From NCBI GenBank assembly GCA_029974015.1, contig JARKUF010000048.1, forward strand, positions 62,001 to 126,000: a stretch of 64,000 nucleotides of DNA, given 5' to 3'. The position numbers and the translations under genes are program-made. Position 1 is the stretch's first letter; each line of letters starts with the position of its first letter. Positions 7,912-15,603 of the stretch are shown here, one piece after another. Below the pieces are notes generated by a model, which saw only the letters and a list, made by a program, of their open reading frames with translations, was not told the DNA's origin and ran no database searches. Source of the DNA: Spirochaetota bacterium. Its GTDB lineage: Bacteria; Spirochaetota; UBA4802; JAGODF01.

Positions 7912-9021
7912 CTACTCCATGCGTTCCTTGAGTTTTTCCATGAGCTCGCGGCGTTGGAGCTGGAAACCGATCTTGAGTGATTCGGGATAGAACACCACCT
8001 TCAATGGTTGGGGTTCCGAACTGTAATTGCCTAAAATCCTGAGAATGAGATTGAGCCCCATGCCCGCGCCCTCGACGAGGTCGTCGTCGTCATTGAAGAA
8101 GCTGTCGGAATTGTGGCTGGGTCCGGGGGAGATTTTTTTCAGTATTTGAGTTTTTTCAACTGTGGTGACGCCCTGATTGTTGGTCACCCAGATGTCTAGG
8201 CTGTCCAGAGTCGACTGGAAAGTGATGGTGATGTATCGATCATCTTTTTTTGCCAGCTCCAGGAGGTTTTTGTTTCCGCTCTCGTCAATTTCGTTTCTGA
8301 ACATTTCAAGGAATTCGCGGTAATTGTTGTCGGCGGTAATGCCCTTTGGCCTGGTGACGTGTTTGTTGAAAAGCAGTTTGTAATTTGCCTTGCTTGCGTT
8401 GATGGCCAGTTCTTTCAGGCAGACGAAAAGGTCGCTTGTGAAAAGCTGCAGGTTCTGCCGCGTCAGGAGGAGGCCGATGATCTTTCTGATGAGCTCGCTA
8501 CTCTTAGAATCGAGGTCGTAGAGCCTCAGGGAAACGCGCCATTCGAGGTCCTGCATGCCCATTTTTTTGCTGACGCTTTCAATCTCTCCTACGATTCCCT
8601 TGATGTCGATTTCTTTGCGCAGATCGAGGAGGCGGATTTTTTTCAGAAAGTTAATCTCGTGTTCATAAAATGGGTCCAGGAGAAACCGGCGTACCTCTCC
8701 GTCGTAGATCCATTTGTTCTTCTTTAGCAGTGCGATGAATTCGTCGCGTCCCCAGATTGCCAGCTCCCTGTTGTAAAACCGCTCACCCTCACGGTTAAGG
8801 AGAATGGAAAAAAGCCCGACGATATCTTCCTCATTCTTGCCGAAGTAGTCGATGAGCGTCTGTGCCGCTGTCTGACGAGGTACCGGCATGCTGGGGCCGT
8901 ATCCGGCCTCCCTGGAGAGGTTGAAATTCCGGTCCGCGAGCCCCCCGAGATGGTTCACCTGTTGGGTGCTCAGGGAATTAATAACCATCTTTTTAAAATA
9001 TTTATTCAGTTCTACATTCAT
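7912..9021 (-). CDS. Uncharacterised protein with C-terminal histidine-kinase-like ATPase domain
   Basis: The C-terminal half has a GHKL/HATPase fold signature: an N-box ELAINASKANYK near residue 204 and a glycine box EGAGMGLNL near residue 320. There is no HisKA dimerisation domain with a phospho-accepting His. The N-terminal 190 residues are charged and helical and I do not recognise them. Start 9021 is chosen over 9063 because a good promoter (TTGACA, 18 bp, TATATA at 9063-9092) would start transcription near 9055, downstream of the longer start. It heads an operon with MarC and a response regulator-PP2C, so it may be an RsbW/RsbT-like switch kinase or ATP-dependent partner of that phosphatase; this role is inference. 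Confidence 0.8.
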   Translation of the reverse strand: MNVELNKYFKKMVINSLSTQQVNHLGGLADRNFNLSREAGYGPSMPVPRQTAAQTLIDYFGKNEEDIVGLFSILLNREGERFYNRELAIWGRDEFIALLKKNKWIYDGEVRRFLLDPFYEHEINFLKKIRLLDLRKEIDIKGIVGEIESVSKKMGMQDLEWRVSLRLYDLDSKSSELIRKIIGLLLTRQNLQLFTSDLFVCLKELAINASKANYKLLFNKHVTRPKGITADNNYREFLEMFRNEIDESGNKNLLELAKKDDRYITITFQSTLDSLDIWVTNNQGVTTVEKTQILKKISPGPSHNSDSFFNDDDDLVEGAGMGLNLILRILGNYSSEPQPLKVVFYPESLKIGFQLQRRELMEKLKERME

Positions 9022-9062
9022 GGTACGGAGACGAAGGGCATGGGCCGCCCTGTTTTTTTGCA

Positions 9063-9092
9063 TATATAAACACGCCCGCCGCGATATGTCAA
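9063..9092 (-). promoter_or_regulatory. Sigma70-type promoter of the HATPase-MarC-PP2C operon
   Basis: The minus strand carries TTGACA (9092-9087), an 18-bp spacer and TATATA (9068-9063). Transcription would begin about 35 bp before the ATG at 9021, which also decides that start codon. Confidence 0.6.
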
Positions 9093-9174
9093 TTACTTAC
9101 CGTATAAAAAAATGGGCGTCGGGATTCTGTGACCGCTGTACAATATATAGTATCGGCAGATAAACGGAGGGAGC

Positions 9175-9357
9175 ATGTCCTGGAACGTGAAAAAACATCA
9201 TGGATGTGCAAGTCTAACGAATTTCGTGAGCCTCGAGGCCAAAGATGACGCGAGGGTGGACCCGTTCCCTGGAAGTATCATTGAGGGTATTGTTTCCGTA
9301 TCTCCGCCGCCTTGTCCAGAAGCTTCTTCGCTATATCATCCTTTCCCTGGAGTTTGA
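9175..9357 (+). CDS. Small ORF with good ribosome-binding site, possibly a gene remnant
   Basis: A 60-codon frame begins at an ATG that has a strong GGAGGG ribosome-binding site 3 bp upstream and follows an AT-rich promoter-like stretch. The product resembles nothing I recognise. Its last 80 bases overlap the 3' end of the convergent TPR gene, where the codon use is that of an antisense shadow. The first 30 codons may be the start of a decayed gene that was cut off by the neighbouring gene's end. Either a real small protein or a remnant fits; confidence is low. Confidence 0.25.
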   Translation: MSWNVKKHHGCASLTNFVSLEAKDDARVDPFPGSIIEGIVSVSPPPCPEASSLYHPFPGV

Positions 9358-10291
9358 GTATCAGTCCCCAGTTGTGGTATGGTGCGGCCGAGGTAGGGTC
9401 AAAGGTGATGGCGGCCCGGTAGTGGCGCGCCGCCGTGTCGTACTCCTTTTTGTCGAAATAGATGTCCCCCAGGGTGTTTTGCGTCGAGGCACGGTTCGGG
9501 TCGAGATCGGCGGCCTTCGTGAGGTCCGCCAGGGCATGGTCGTTCCGTTTCGTCGCGTAGTAGGCAGAGCCCCGGTTGTGGTACGCCGACGAAAGAAGCG
9601 GGTTCAACCGTATCGCCATGGAAAAGTAAGGAATGGAGTCGCTGAATTTTTTCCGGGAGAAAAGGTACGAGCCCAGAGTGTTGTATTGTACTCCCAGGAA
9701 TTCCGTTCTGTTCAGGCTTTTTAGAAACACCCCGCGTTCCACCGAGCTTTTCGCAATGCCGAAGCGCTGGATGTAAAATTCATTGGGGAGCGGCTTTCCT
9801 TCCAGGGGTTCCCAGTTGAGATAGCTTCCGTCTTCGAAGACGAGCCGTACAAAGCTGTGGTTCGGCGCGTTGACCGGAACGATAGGGAGGCGCAACACTT
9901 CGGCGACGGATATGTAGAGAGCGCTGTAATTATCGCAGTCTATTTTTTTGGAGTCGATGCCGGCGGAAAGAAGATAGTTCGGCCGGAAGGAAAATCCTTC
10001 GGATTTAATAAGGGAGTCGATGGATCGAAGAGTCTCGAGGGCCTGGGCGTCGGTAGAATATTTCACGTGGCCCTTAACCGATTTTCGGGCCATGTCAAGG
10101 AACCGATCGATATAGGCGGAATGGCTTTCACCGGCGCCGAATTCCTTTTCGAGCTCCAGGAGGTCCCGGGCGATGGTGCGCGGTCCCGGGCCATCTGAAA
10201 ATAAGACGTCCGGCGTTCCGGGAATGATGCAGATAGCGGCGGCAAGGAAAATAAAGAGCGTGGTTTTGGTGCGGCTTGGTGTTCTTTTCAT
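9278..10291 (-). CDS. Exported transglutaminase-like protein with C-terminal TPR repeats
   Basis: Residues 1-30 form a signal peptide (basic start, hydrophobic FIFLAAAICII). Residues about 95-165 look like a SirB1/transglutaminase-type papain-fold domain: Cys119 in KKIDCDNYSAL, His145 in NAPNHSFVRLVF and Asn159-Glu161 in LNWEP are placed like a Cys-His-Asn/Asp triad. From about residue 200 to the end there are four TPR-like repeats (for example YHNRGSAYYATKRNDHALAD). The substrate is unknown; a periplasmic scaffold or peptidase-like role is possible. The start has GGAGGG upstream. A Fur-box-like palindrome (10317-10329) lies 26 bp upstream of the start. Confidence 0.8.
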   Translation of the reverse strand: MKRTPSRTKTTLFIFLAAAICIIPGTPDVLFSDGPGPRTIARDLLELEKEFGAGESHSAYIDRFLDMARKSVKGHVKYSTDAQALETLRSIDSLIKSEGFSFRPNYLLSAGIDSKKIDCDNYSALYISVAEVLRLPIVPVNAPNHSFVRLVFEDGSYLNWEPLEGKPLPNEFYIQRFGIAKSSVERGVFLKSLNRTEFLGVQYNTLGSYLFSRKKFSDSIPYFSMAIRLNPLLSSAYHNRGSAYYATKRNDHALADLTKAADLDPNRASTQNTLGDIYFDKKEYDTAARHYRAAITFDPTSAAPYHNWGLILKLQGKDDIAKKLLDKAAEIRKQYPQ

Positions 10292-10316
10292 CGGGGGTCC
10301 CTCCGGGTCCGTCTGA

Positions 10317-10329
10317 GATAATGATTATC
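10317..10329 (-). promoter_or_regulatory. Fur-box-like palindrome upstream of the TPR/transglutaminase-like gene
   Basis: GATAAT-G-ATTATC is a perfect 6-1-6 inverted repeat, equal to two of the three hexamers of the classical Fur box. It overlaps a possible -10 (GATAAT) for the minus-strand gene that starts at 10291. The regulator is inferred only from resemblance. Confidence 0.4.
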
Positions 10330-10440
10330 GACATAGGGAATACAAAAATGAAACAAAAAATGCCGAAGAGGCGCCCATTCCTCTGCTTGAAAAATGTTTG
10401 ACTTTCAAAGAGGTCGGGAAAAGTGTGATACCATGCATTG

Positions 10441-10559
10441 GGAACCTCTAAAAATCAGGTTTACCCGGCCGCTGAAGGCGGGCGGGTAAACCCAAATCTT
10501 GAACATGCCAGCAGTTAAAAATTATTGGAAATTCAAAAATTTAATTTTTAGAGGTTACC
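10441..10559. repeat. Dispersed palindromic element, copy 2
   Basis: This is a complete 119-bp copy with inverted ends GGAACCTCTAAAAAT and ATTTTTAGAGGTTACC. Inside is a hairpin with arms ATCAGGTTTACCC and GGGTAAACCC around a GC-rich centre. It stops 34 bp before the small lipoprotein gene. The 302-bp gap 10292-10593 otherwise contains only the Fur-like box. Confidence 0.85.
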
Positions 10560-10593
10560 ATCGTTTAAAAAAACCAAATTCAGTGGAGGAGAA

Positions 10594-11013
10594 ATGAAAA
10601 AGAAATGTGCTTTCTTCATCGGTGTTGTCTTGGTCTTCGCCATGGCCTGTGGCAAGTCCTCGGGCCGATATGCCGAATACCGCACATATATGGAAAAGAG
10701 CATACAGGCACAGGAGGAGTACCTTTCCGCCATCGACAGGGCCGAAAGCGCAGGTGATGTGGCTCTGGCCATCAACAAATTCGCAGAGCGGATCCAGGCC
10801 CTGGAGCCTCTTCGTAAGTCCCACCTGGAGAAGTATCCTGAAATGTCCATGGAAAAGGAACCCCCGGCGGAACTCCGGGACATTGCGAACCGTCAAAACG
10901 AGCTTGCGGAAAAGATTGAACGGGCTTCGGAAAAGAATTTGGCCCCATACCTCCTGGACCCTGTTGTGGTTGAGGCGGTAAAAAACCTTTCCCGGGCCAT
11001 GGGGGAGAATTAG
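10594..11013 (+). CDS. Small lipoprotein of unknown function
   Basis: The 139-residue product begins with a lipoprotein signal peptide: KKK, a hydrophobic core and the lipobox FAMAC, so Cys19 would be acylated. The mature part is mostly helical and highly charged, without a recognised domain; it may form a helical bundle or coiled coil. The start is supported by GGAGG 4 bp upstream. It lies downstream of a complete copy of the dispersed palindromic element and 240 bp upstream of a barrel-protein gene that has its own promoter. No function can be assigned. Confidence 0.8.
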   Translation: MKKKCAFFIGVVLVFAMACGKSSGRYAEYRTYMEKSIQAQEEYLSAIDRAESAGDVALAINKFAERIQALEPLRKSHLEKYPEMSMEKEPPAELRDIANRQNELAEKIERASEKNLAPYLLDPVVVEAVKNLSRAMGEN

Positions 11014-11089
11014 TTTCCCAAAGCCTGAGATGTACCTCGTTCCTGGGACACCCTCCTGCAAAGAAGACTGTATCACGAAGAAAAAACTA

Positions 11090-11130
11090 TTGACATTTAG
11101 TGTTATCATTCCTAATTTGGTAACACTAAA
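11090..11130 (+). promoter_or_regulatory. Promoter with a 10-bp inverted-repeat operator
   Basis: TTGACA (11090-11095), a 17-bp spacer and TAATTT (11113-11118) form a promoter. It is bracketed by a perfect inverted repeat, TTTAGTGTTA (11096-11105) and TAACACTAAA (11121-11130), separated by 15 bp. A dimeric repressor bound here would cover the spacer and -10. The target is the barrel-protein gene at 11251. Confidence 0.65.
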
Positions 11131-11219
11131 GAACCTCTAAAAACTTTGTTAACCCACCCGCCAAAGGCGGACGGGTAAACAAAGTTTTCGTGACTACCCT
11201 TATTTTTTTAGAGGCTCTT
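11131..11219. repeat. Dispersed palindromic element, copy 3
   Basis: The 89-bp element has ends GAACCTCTAAAAA and TTTTTTTAGAGGCTC. The central hairpin has arms CTTTGTT and AACAAAG around CCCGCC-AAA-GGCGG. It lies between the promoter at 11090 and the gene at 11251, so it is in the transcribed leader. Confidence 0.85.
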
Positions 11220-11250
11220 ACTCTTATCTAATCATCCAATGGAGGAAACC

Positions 11251-12036
11251 ATGAAATCAGGTAGTTTTTCCCGCTTTTTCGGCTCTGTGTTCGCAATTTT
11301 GGCTGTGCTTCTAGTGTTCTCTTCGACAGGATATCCCTGCTTCGACACTTTTCTATTTATACACAAAAAGTCAATGGTATATCCCAGGGGTTACGCGGCC
11401 GCCGATGTGCTCGCCGAGTATTCGGTAAACGATACCAGAGATGCCTCGGGAGATTCATATTTTACCAACTACAATATTTATTACGGCCTGGCTGAAAGTT
11501 TCTCGGTGCAGTTTGGTGTGAGTACCGTAGAAACCACCCGGGAGGAAAGAGGGGGAGGGGTCGATTCCTGGAGCGCAAGGGGTGTCCTGAACGCACTCAA
11601 TGTCGGCGGTGGTACTTATTATCTTGACGTCATACTGGAGCACCACACTGGAGTCGATGCAGATGGGAACACGACGGTGTTTTCAGTGCCGAATATCCTG
11701 AATATCAGTGATTTTGTACTGGTGGTCCATCCGGTGTACGAGGTGACGAGGGTCGATGGGGCCAATGAATATGCATGGGGCGGCCATGCGGGCCTTTTTT
11801 ATAATGTTAATAACAGGGGTATTGTCGGAATTGGAGCGGAATACGGCTCCCCCCAGAGCGGCAGCGCCCTGAATCGCCAGTATACCGATGGCGAAGCCGC
11901 GGCGAGCCTTTTTGTAGGTTTTAACTTTGGGAACCTCTATTTTCAAAATGAATTTGCGAAGGGGTTGAATAATTCACGCGATTACGGATTCGCCGCGACG
12001 GTGAAGCTCTTTCTCGATATGGGGATGCATATCTGA
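11251..12036 (+). CDS. Outer-membrane beta-barrel-like protein of unknown function
   Basis: A signal peptide (residues 1-30, hydrophobic VFAILAVLLVF) is followed by alternating strands rich in Tyr, Gly and aromatic residues, such as YFTNYNIYYGLAESFSVQF and the final DYGFAATVKLFLDMGMHI. This is the pattern of a small outer-membrane barrel of about 10-12 strands; no family is recognised. ATG 11251 is chosen over 11239 because GGAGG lies 5 bp before it. The gene has its own promoter with an inverted-repeat operator, a leader holding a palindromic element, and a strong terminator after the stop, so it is an individually regulated transcription unit. Confidence 0.78.
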   Translation: MKSGSFSRFFGSVFAILAVLLVFSSTGYPCFDTFLFIHKKSMVYPRGYAAADVLAEYSVNDTRDASGDSYFTNYNIYYGLAESFSVQFGVSTVETTREERGGGVDSWSARGVLNALNVGGGTYYLDVILEHHTGVDADGNTTVFSVPNILNISDFVLVVHPVYEVTRVDGANEYAWGGHAGLFYNVNNRGIVGIGAEYGSPQSGSALNRQYTDGEAAASLFVGFNFGNLYFQNEFAKGLNNSRDYGFAATVKLFLDMGMHI

Positions 12037-12065
12037 CGAGTGGTAATTTCAACGATTCCTTTTTA

Positions 12066-12092
12066 CGGCCCCGGCGACGGGGCCGCTTTTTT
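12066..12092 (+). terminator. Rho-independent terminator after the barrel-protein gene
   Basis: A perfect 8-bp stem CGGCCCCG / CGGGGCCG with a GCGA tetraloop is followed by CTTTTTT. It begins 29 bp after the stop codon at 12036. Confidence 0.9.
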
Positions 12093-12145
12093 CCTTGCTT
12101 TTTTAGCAATGTTAAGTCTAATAGAAAAGAAGGACAGCTTGAATA

Positions 12146-12200
12146 ATTGTTGTCCCGTCCTGCTTCAGCAGGCGGAATACACTGATTATTCGAGTTTCCC
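12146..12200. repeat. Dispersed palindromic element, copy 8 (degenerate)
   Basis: A CCCGTCCTGCTTCAGCAGG hairpin is followed by CTGATTATTCGAGTTTCCC, which matches the right end of the family (CTGATTATTAGAGGTTGCC) with four changes. The left end is not recognisable. It lies about 50 bp upstream of the PP2C sensor gene at 12252. Confidence 0.45.
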
Positions 12201-12251
12201 GGAAGTAATGTTGCTTTTTGCCGACTACCGGGAACATTGCGCGGGTAGAGT

Positions 12252-15005
12252 ATGAACTTGCATGTCTTCATCTACATAAGCACTATCTTCCTCTCCTTCG
12301 GAGTGATGGCCTGGCTTTCGGCCTTTGGCTGGCAGAACCGTCATGTTCACGGCGCCGCGGCCTTCGCGTTCATGACCGCCCTGGGGGCATGGATTGCCCT
12401 GGCGGAATTACTTTCCATAACGGGCGGGTCGCCTGAAACCGCGCAGTTCTGGTTCAATGGCCGCTACATTTCCCTGGCTGGCGTCCCGGTAGCCTGGTTC
12501 CTTTTTACGCTGATGTACACCGGCCGCGCGCTCGCAAAAAACCCCGCATTCATCATCCTCATATTGATAGTCCCGGCGGTCACTCAGGTAATGGTATGGA
12601 CCAATGATTTTCACGGCCTCTGGCTAATGCGCGATATTCACTTCTACAGCTACGGTCCATTTCTCATCGCGGATACTTTAAAGCGCGTACCCTCCATCTG
12701 GTTCAAAATACATACATTTTACGGAATATCCTTGATGCTTGCAGGGGTCCTGGTGCTTTTAATTAAAACGTTTAGGCATTTCAGGGAATATCGCATGCAG
12801 TCCGCCCTCCTTGCCTTCGGTTCATTGCTGATGACATCCGCAGCGGTCATCCCCACATTTAATTTGCTCCCCGGCCTCAGGGTGAATCCCTTCACTCAGG
12901 TGCTTTCCGTGAGCGCGCTCTTTTTCGCGTGGGCCATTTTTCGCCACCGTTTCCTCGACATGGTGCCGATAGCCCGGGATATGCTTATCGACAATATGGA
13001 AGATTGCGTGCTGGTCCTTGATATGAACAACCGTATTGCGGATGCCAACAGGGCAATGCTTAAGCTGCTTGAGTCCGCACGGGACGAGGGCGATAACGCG
13101 TTCTCCGGGAAGCTCATCGGGGCTCCGGTAATAGACGTGCTTCAGCCCTGGGCCTCCCTTGCGGATGCATTTCTCAATGATGAAGCTTTTTCCCCGGCAG
13201 TAGAGATATCTGTTAATGGGGAAAAACGGCATTTCGACCTGCGTCTCACGCCCATCCAGGGACGGGGGGAGAAAAGCATCGGAATGATAATGGTGCTGAG
13301 GGACATAACCGAACGAATACTAATTGAAGACACCCTGCGGGAAAACGAGGAGCGCTTAAGGCTTATAAGCGATAATATTCCCGAGGGCATGGTGTACCAG
13401 GTCGATTTTGGCGTGGACGGGTCCACGCGGGAATTCACGTATGTAAGCGCGGGGGTTTTGAAGATTCACGGCCTATCGCCCGAGGAGGTGATGAAGGACG
13501 CTGGAATTCTATATGAGCAGACCCACGAGGATGATATTCACCCGCTTATAGAAAAAGAGAAGTTAGCCATGGAGGCGATGTCGCAATTTAAGGCGGAAAT
13601 TCGTATACGCCCCCCTTCGGGCGGTATCCGCTGGATCCAGGTGACCTCTTTGCCGCGAAGATTGCCGAACAACCATCTGATCTGGGACGGCATTGAAATA
13701 GATATCACCGAAAGGAAGCGCATAGAGGGGATAACCCGTGCGCGCCTTCGCATGGTAGATTTCGCTGAAAAAAACGACCTGGGCCCGCTACTTGAAAAAA
13801 CCCTTGATGAGATATGTGAAATTACGGAAAGCCCCATAGGTTTTTTTCATTTCATGGCGCCGGACCAGACGACCCTCTCCCTCCAGGCATGGTCCACGCG
13901 CACCAAGCGGGAGTTCTGCAAGGCCTCGGGGGAGGGGATGCATTATCCCGTGGAGAAGGCCGGGGTCTGGGTAGACTGTATTCGCCAGAGAAAGCCTGTT
14001 ATACACAATGATTACGCGTCCCTTCCGCATAAAAGGGGTCTACCCGCAGGCCATGCCGAAGTGGTGCGGGAGCTTGTGGTGCCCATCATCCGCGAGGACA
14101 AGATAGTCGCAATTCTCGGTGTGGGAAACAAGAAGCGGGATTATGATGAAAAGGACATTGATGTGATTTCAATCCTTTCCGACATAGCCTGGGAAATTAC
14201 ACAGCGCAAGCGCGCCGAGGAATCCCTGAAGGCGAGTGAAAAGGCCCTCAAGGAAAGGAACCTGCGCATGGAGGCAGACCTGAAAATCGCGCAGGCGGCC
14301 CAGAAAGGCATTATCGTGGGAACGAAGCCGAAGTGTGAACGCATTGCCGTCGATCATCGTTACCAGCCGGTGGAGAAGGTAGGAGGCGATTACTTCTCTT
14401 TCACCCAGTCCCCGGACGGTTCGTTAGGTGTTTTCATAGGTGACGTGTCCGGGCACGGCCTGGCGGCGGCGCTCTTTACCAGCCTGCTTAAATCGGCGAC
14501 GGACCGGATGTTCCGGGAGTACTGGAACCGGCCCGAGAAGTACCTTGAGAGCCTGAACGGCGAGATAGGAGACTACATGGCTTCGTATTTTCTCACCGCA
14601 ATCTACGGCGTGTTTGACTCCTGCGGGAATAATGGCGATGTTGAGTTCAGGCACGCGAACGGCGGACATCCCCAGCCGGTAATCGTCAGGGCCGATGGAC
14701 GGGCCGCATTCACCGGAGTGTCCGGCAATCTTATCGGCATTTCGAATACGATACGGTTTGTCCTCAACGAGGAGAGACTTTCCTCGGGGGACCGAGTCTT
14801 CTTGTACACGGACGGTATTGCAGAGACCGTGAATGAGAGGAAGGAGATGATTGGGTTTGACTCGGGCCTGCTTTCCCTTTTCGACGCTTCCCGGCAGGAT
14901 ACCCTTCCGGAAACGCTTGACGCAATCATGGAAAACCTCAACAAATTTCGGGGGCCTTGCCCTTTTCAGGATGATATCACTCTCATCGGCTTCGAAGTGT
15001 CTTGA
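12252..15005 (+). CDS. 7TM-PAS-PAS-GAF sensor with SpoIIE-type PP2C phosphatase
   Basis: This is a membrane-bound sensor phosphatase of 917 residues. Residues 1-225 hold seven hydrophobic segments resembling the histidine-kinase N-terminal 7TM region. Two PAS domains follow (about 240-350, ending in the PAC-like LRDITERI, and 360-480, ending in DITERKRI), then a GAF domain of the GAF_2 type (about 490-640, GFFHFMAPD...GVGNKKRDY), a short coiled coil and a SpoIIE/RsbU phosphatase (about 690-917). Metal motifs are VGGDYFSF, GDVSGHGLAAALF, YTDGIAETVN and QDDITLIGF; the second acidic residue of the first motif is replaced by Ser. The output is presumably dephosphorylation of an anti-sigma antagonist. 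It is monocistronic, with a possible 3' hairpin. Confidence 0.92.
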   Translation: MNLHVFIYISTIFLSFGVMAWLSAFGWQNRHVHGAAAFAFMTALGAWIALAELLSITGGSPETAQFWFNGRYISLAGVPVAWFLFTLMYTGRALAKNPAFIILILIVPAVTQVMVWTNDFHGLWLMRDIHFYSYGPFLIADTLKRVPSIWFKIHTFYGISLMLAGVLVLLIKTFRHFREYRMQSALLAFGSLLMTSAAVIPTFNLLPGLRVNPFTQVLSVSALFFAWAIFRHRFLDMVPIARDMLIDNMEDCVLVLDMNNRIADANRAMLKLLESARDEGDNAFSGKLIGAPVIDVLQPWASLADAFLNDEAFSPAVEISVNGEKRHFDLRLTPIQGRGEKSIGMIMVLRDITERILIEDTLRENEERLRLISDNIPEGMVYQVDFGVDGSTREFTYVSAGVLKIHGLSPEEVMKDAGILYEQTHEDDIHPLIEKEKLAMEAMSQFKAEIRIRPPSGGIRWIQVTSLPRRLPNNHLIWDGIEIDITERKRIEGITRARLRMVDFAEKNDLGPLLEKTLDEICEITESPIGFFHFMAPDQTTLSLQAWSTRTKREFCKASGEGMHYPVEKAGVWVDCIRQRKPVIHNDYASLPHKRGLPAGHAEVVRELVVPIIREDKIVAILGVGNKKRDYDEKDIDVISILSDIAWEITQRKRAEESLKASEKALKERNLRMEADLKIAQAAQKGIIVGTKPKCERIAVDHRYQPVEKVGGDYFSFTQSPDGSLGVFIGDVSGHGLAAALFTSLLKSATDRMFREYWNRPEKYLESLNGEIGDYMASYFLTAIYGVFDSCGNNGDVEFRHANGGHPQPVIVRADGRAAFTGVSGNLIGISNTIRFVLNEERLSSGDRVFLYTDGIAETVNERKEMIGFDSGLLSLFDASRQDTLPETLDAIMENLNKFRGPCPFQDDITLIGFEVS

Positions 15006-15057
15006 GGGGCCTCTCGCACCCATGCCGGAAATCGCGACAGCGAAAGGGTGCGGCCCC
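15006..15057 (+). terminator. Large hairpin after the PAS-GAF-PP2C gene
   Basis: GGGGCC...GCACCC pairs with GGGTGC-GGCCCC, with a 4-base bulge and a 24-base loop. It starts right after the stop. The T run downstream is short and distant, so it may be an mRNA 3' structure rather than an intrinsic terminator. Confidence 0.35.
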
Positions 15058-15150
15058 GGTGGCAGTTTTATACGCTATTGGCATTCCCCATCGGAAAAAA
15101 ACTCGACCGAAGAAGGCGACGCCGATAAAGTAGCAATATGAGGCGTCCGT

Positions 15151-15603
15151 ATGATGAACACCGCATATACCAGGGAACACAGTGGACGATTTGCCGCAAT
15201 TCCCCGCGGTTTTCGTTCAGATAGTGGGAAGGGCCTCCTTGATGGGCAGGCGAAAACTCATGATGAGCCGAAATGGAAGAGCTCTCCGGAAAAACGCCTT
15301 CTCTGCGCCACATGCGGGCATTACATCACCTCCAGGGACCGTTCGCGGGAAATGTCCGGGAACCATGTCCATGTTTTCACAAACCCGGCGGGATTTACTT
15401 TCCGCATAGGTTGCTTTTCTTCGGCCCCGGGATGCATCACCGCCGGTGAGCCCACGGGCGATTACACCTGGTTTCCGGGATATGACTGGTCCTTTGCCCT
15501 CTGCGGTGGATGCATGGCGCACCTGGGGTGGTTGTACGAATCGGGGTCTGATAGCTTCTACGGACTCATTTTGGCGGAACTTGCGGAGGAATATCTTCAG
15601 TGA
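15151..15603 (+). CDS. CULT-domain protein (cereblon thalidomide-binding-like domain)
   Basis: Residues about 48-150 form a CULT domain, the zinc-bound beta-tent fold that binds thalidomide-type imides in human cereblon. Zinc ligands are Cys52 and Cys55 (LCATCG) and Cys118 and Cys121 (LCGGCMAH). The ligand cage is Trp107, Trp113 and Trp127 (TWFPGYDW, HLGW). The spacings Trp-6-Trp-14-Trp, Trp113-5-Cys118 and Cys121-6-Trp127 equal those of human cereblon W380/W386/W400 and C391/C394. The N-terminal 45 residues are polar and unrecognised; there is no signal peptide. ATG 15151 has GAGG 7 bp upstream; ATG 15154 is an alternative. Its stop overlaps the TtcA-like start (GTGA), implying joint translation. 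The natural ligand of bacterial CULT proteins is unknown. Confidence 0.92.
   Translation: MMNTAYTREHSGRFAAIPRGFRSDSGKGLLDGQAKTHDEPKWKSSPEKRLLCATCGHYITSRDRSREMSGNHVHVFTNPAGFTFRIGCFSSAPGCITAGEPTGDYTWFPGYDWSFALCGGCMAHLGWLYESGSDSFYGLILAELAEEYLQ

Noticed and set aside
12040-12255. 71-codon plus-strand frame between the barrel gene and the PP2C sensor gene
   Set aside because: It spans an intrinsic terminator and a degenerate repeat copy and has no ribosome-binding site.
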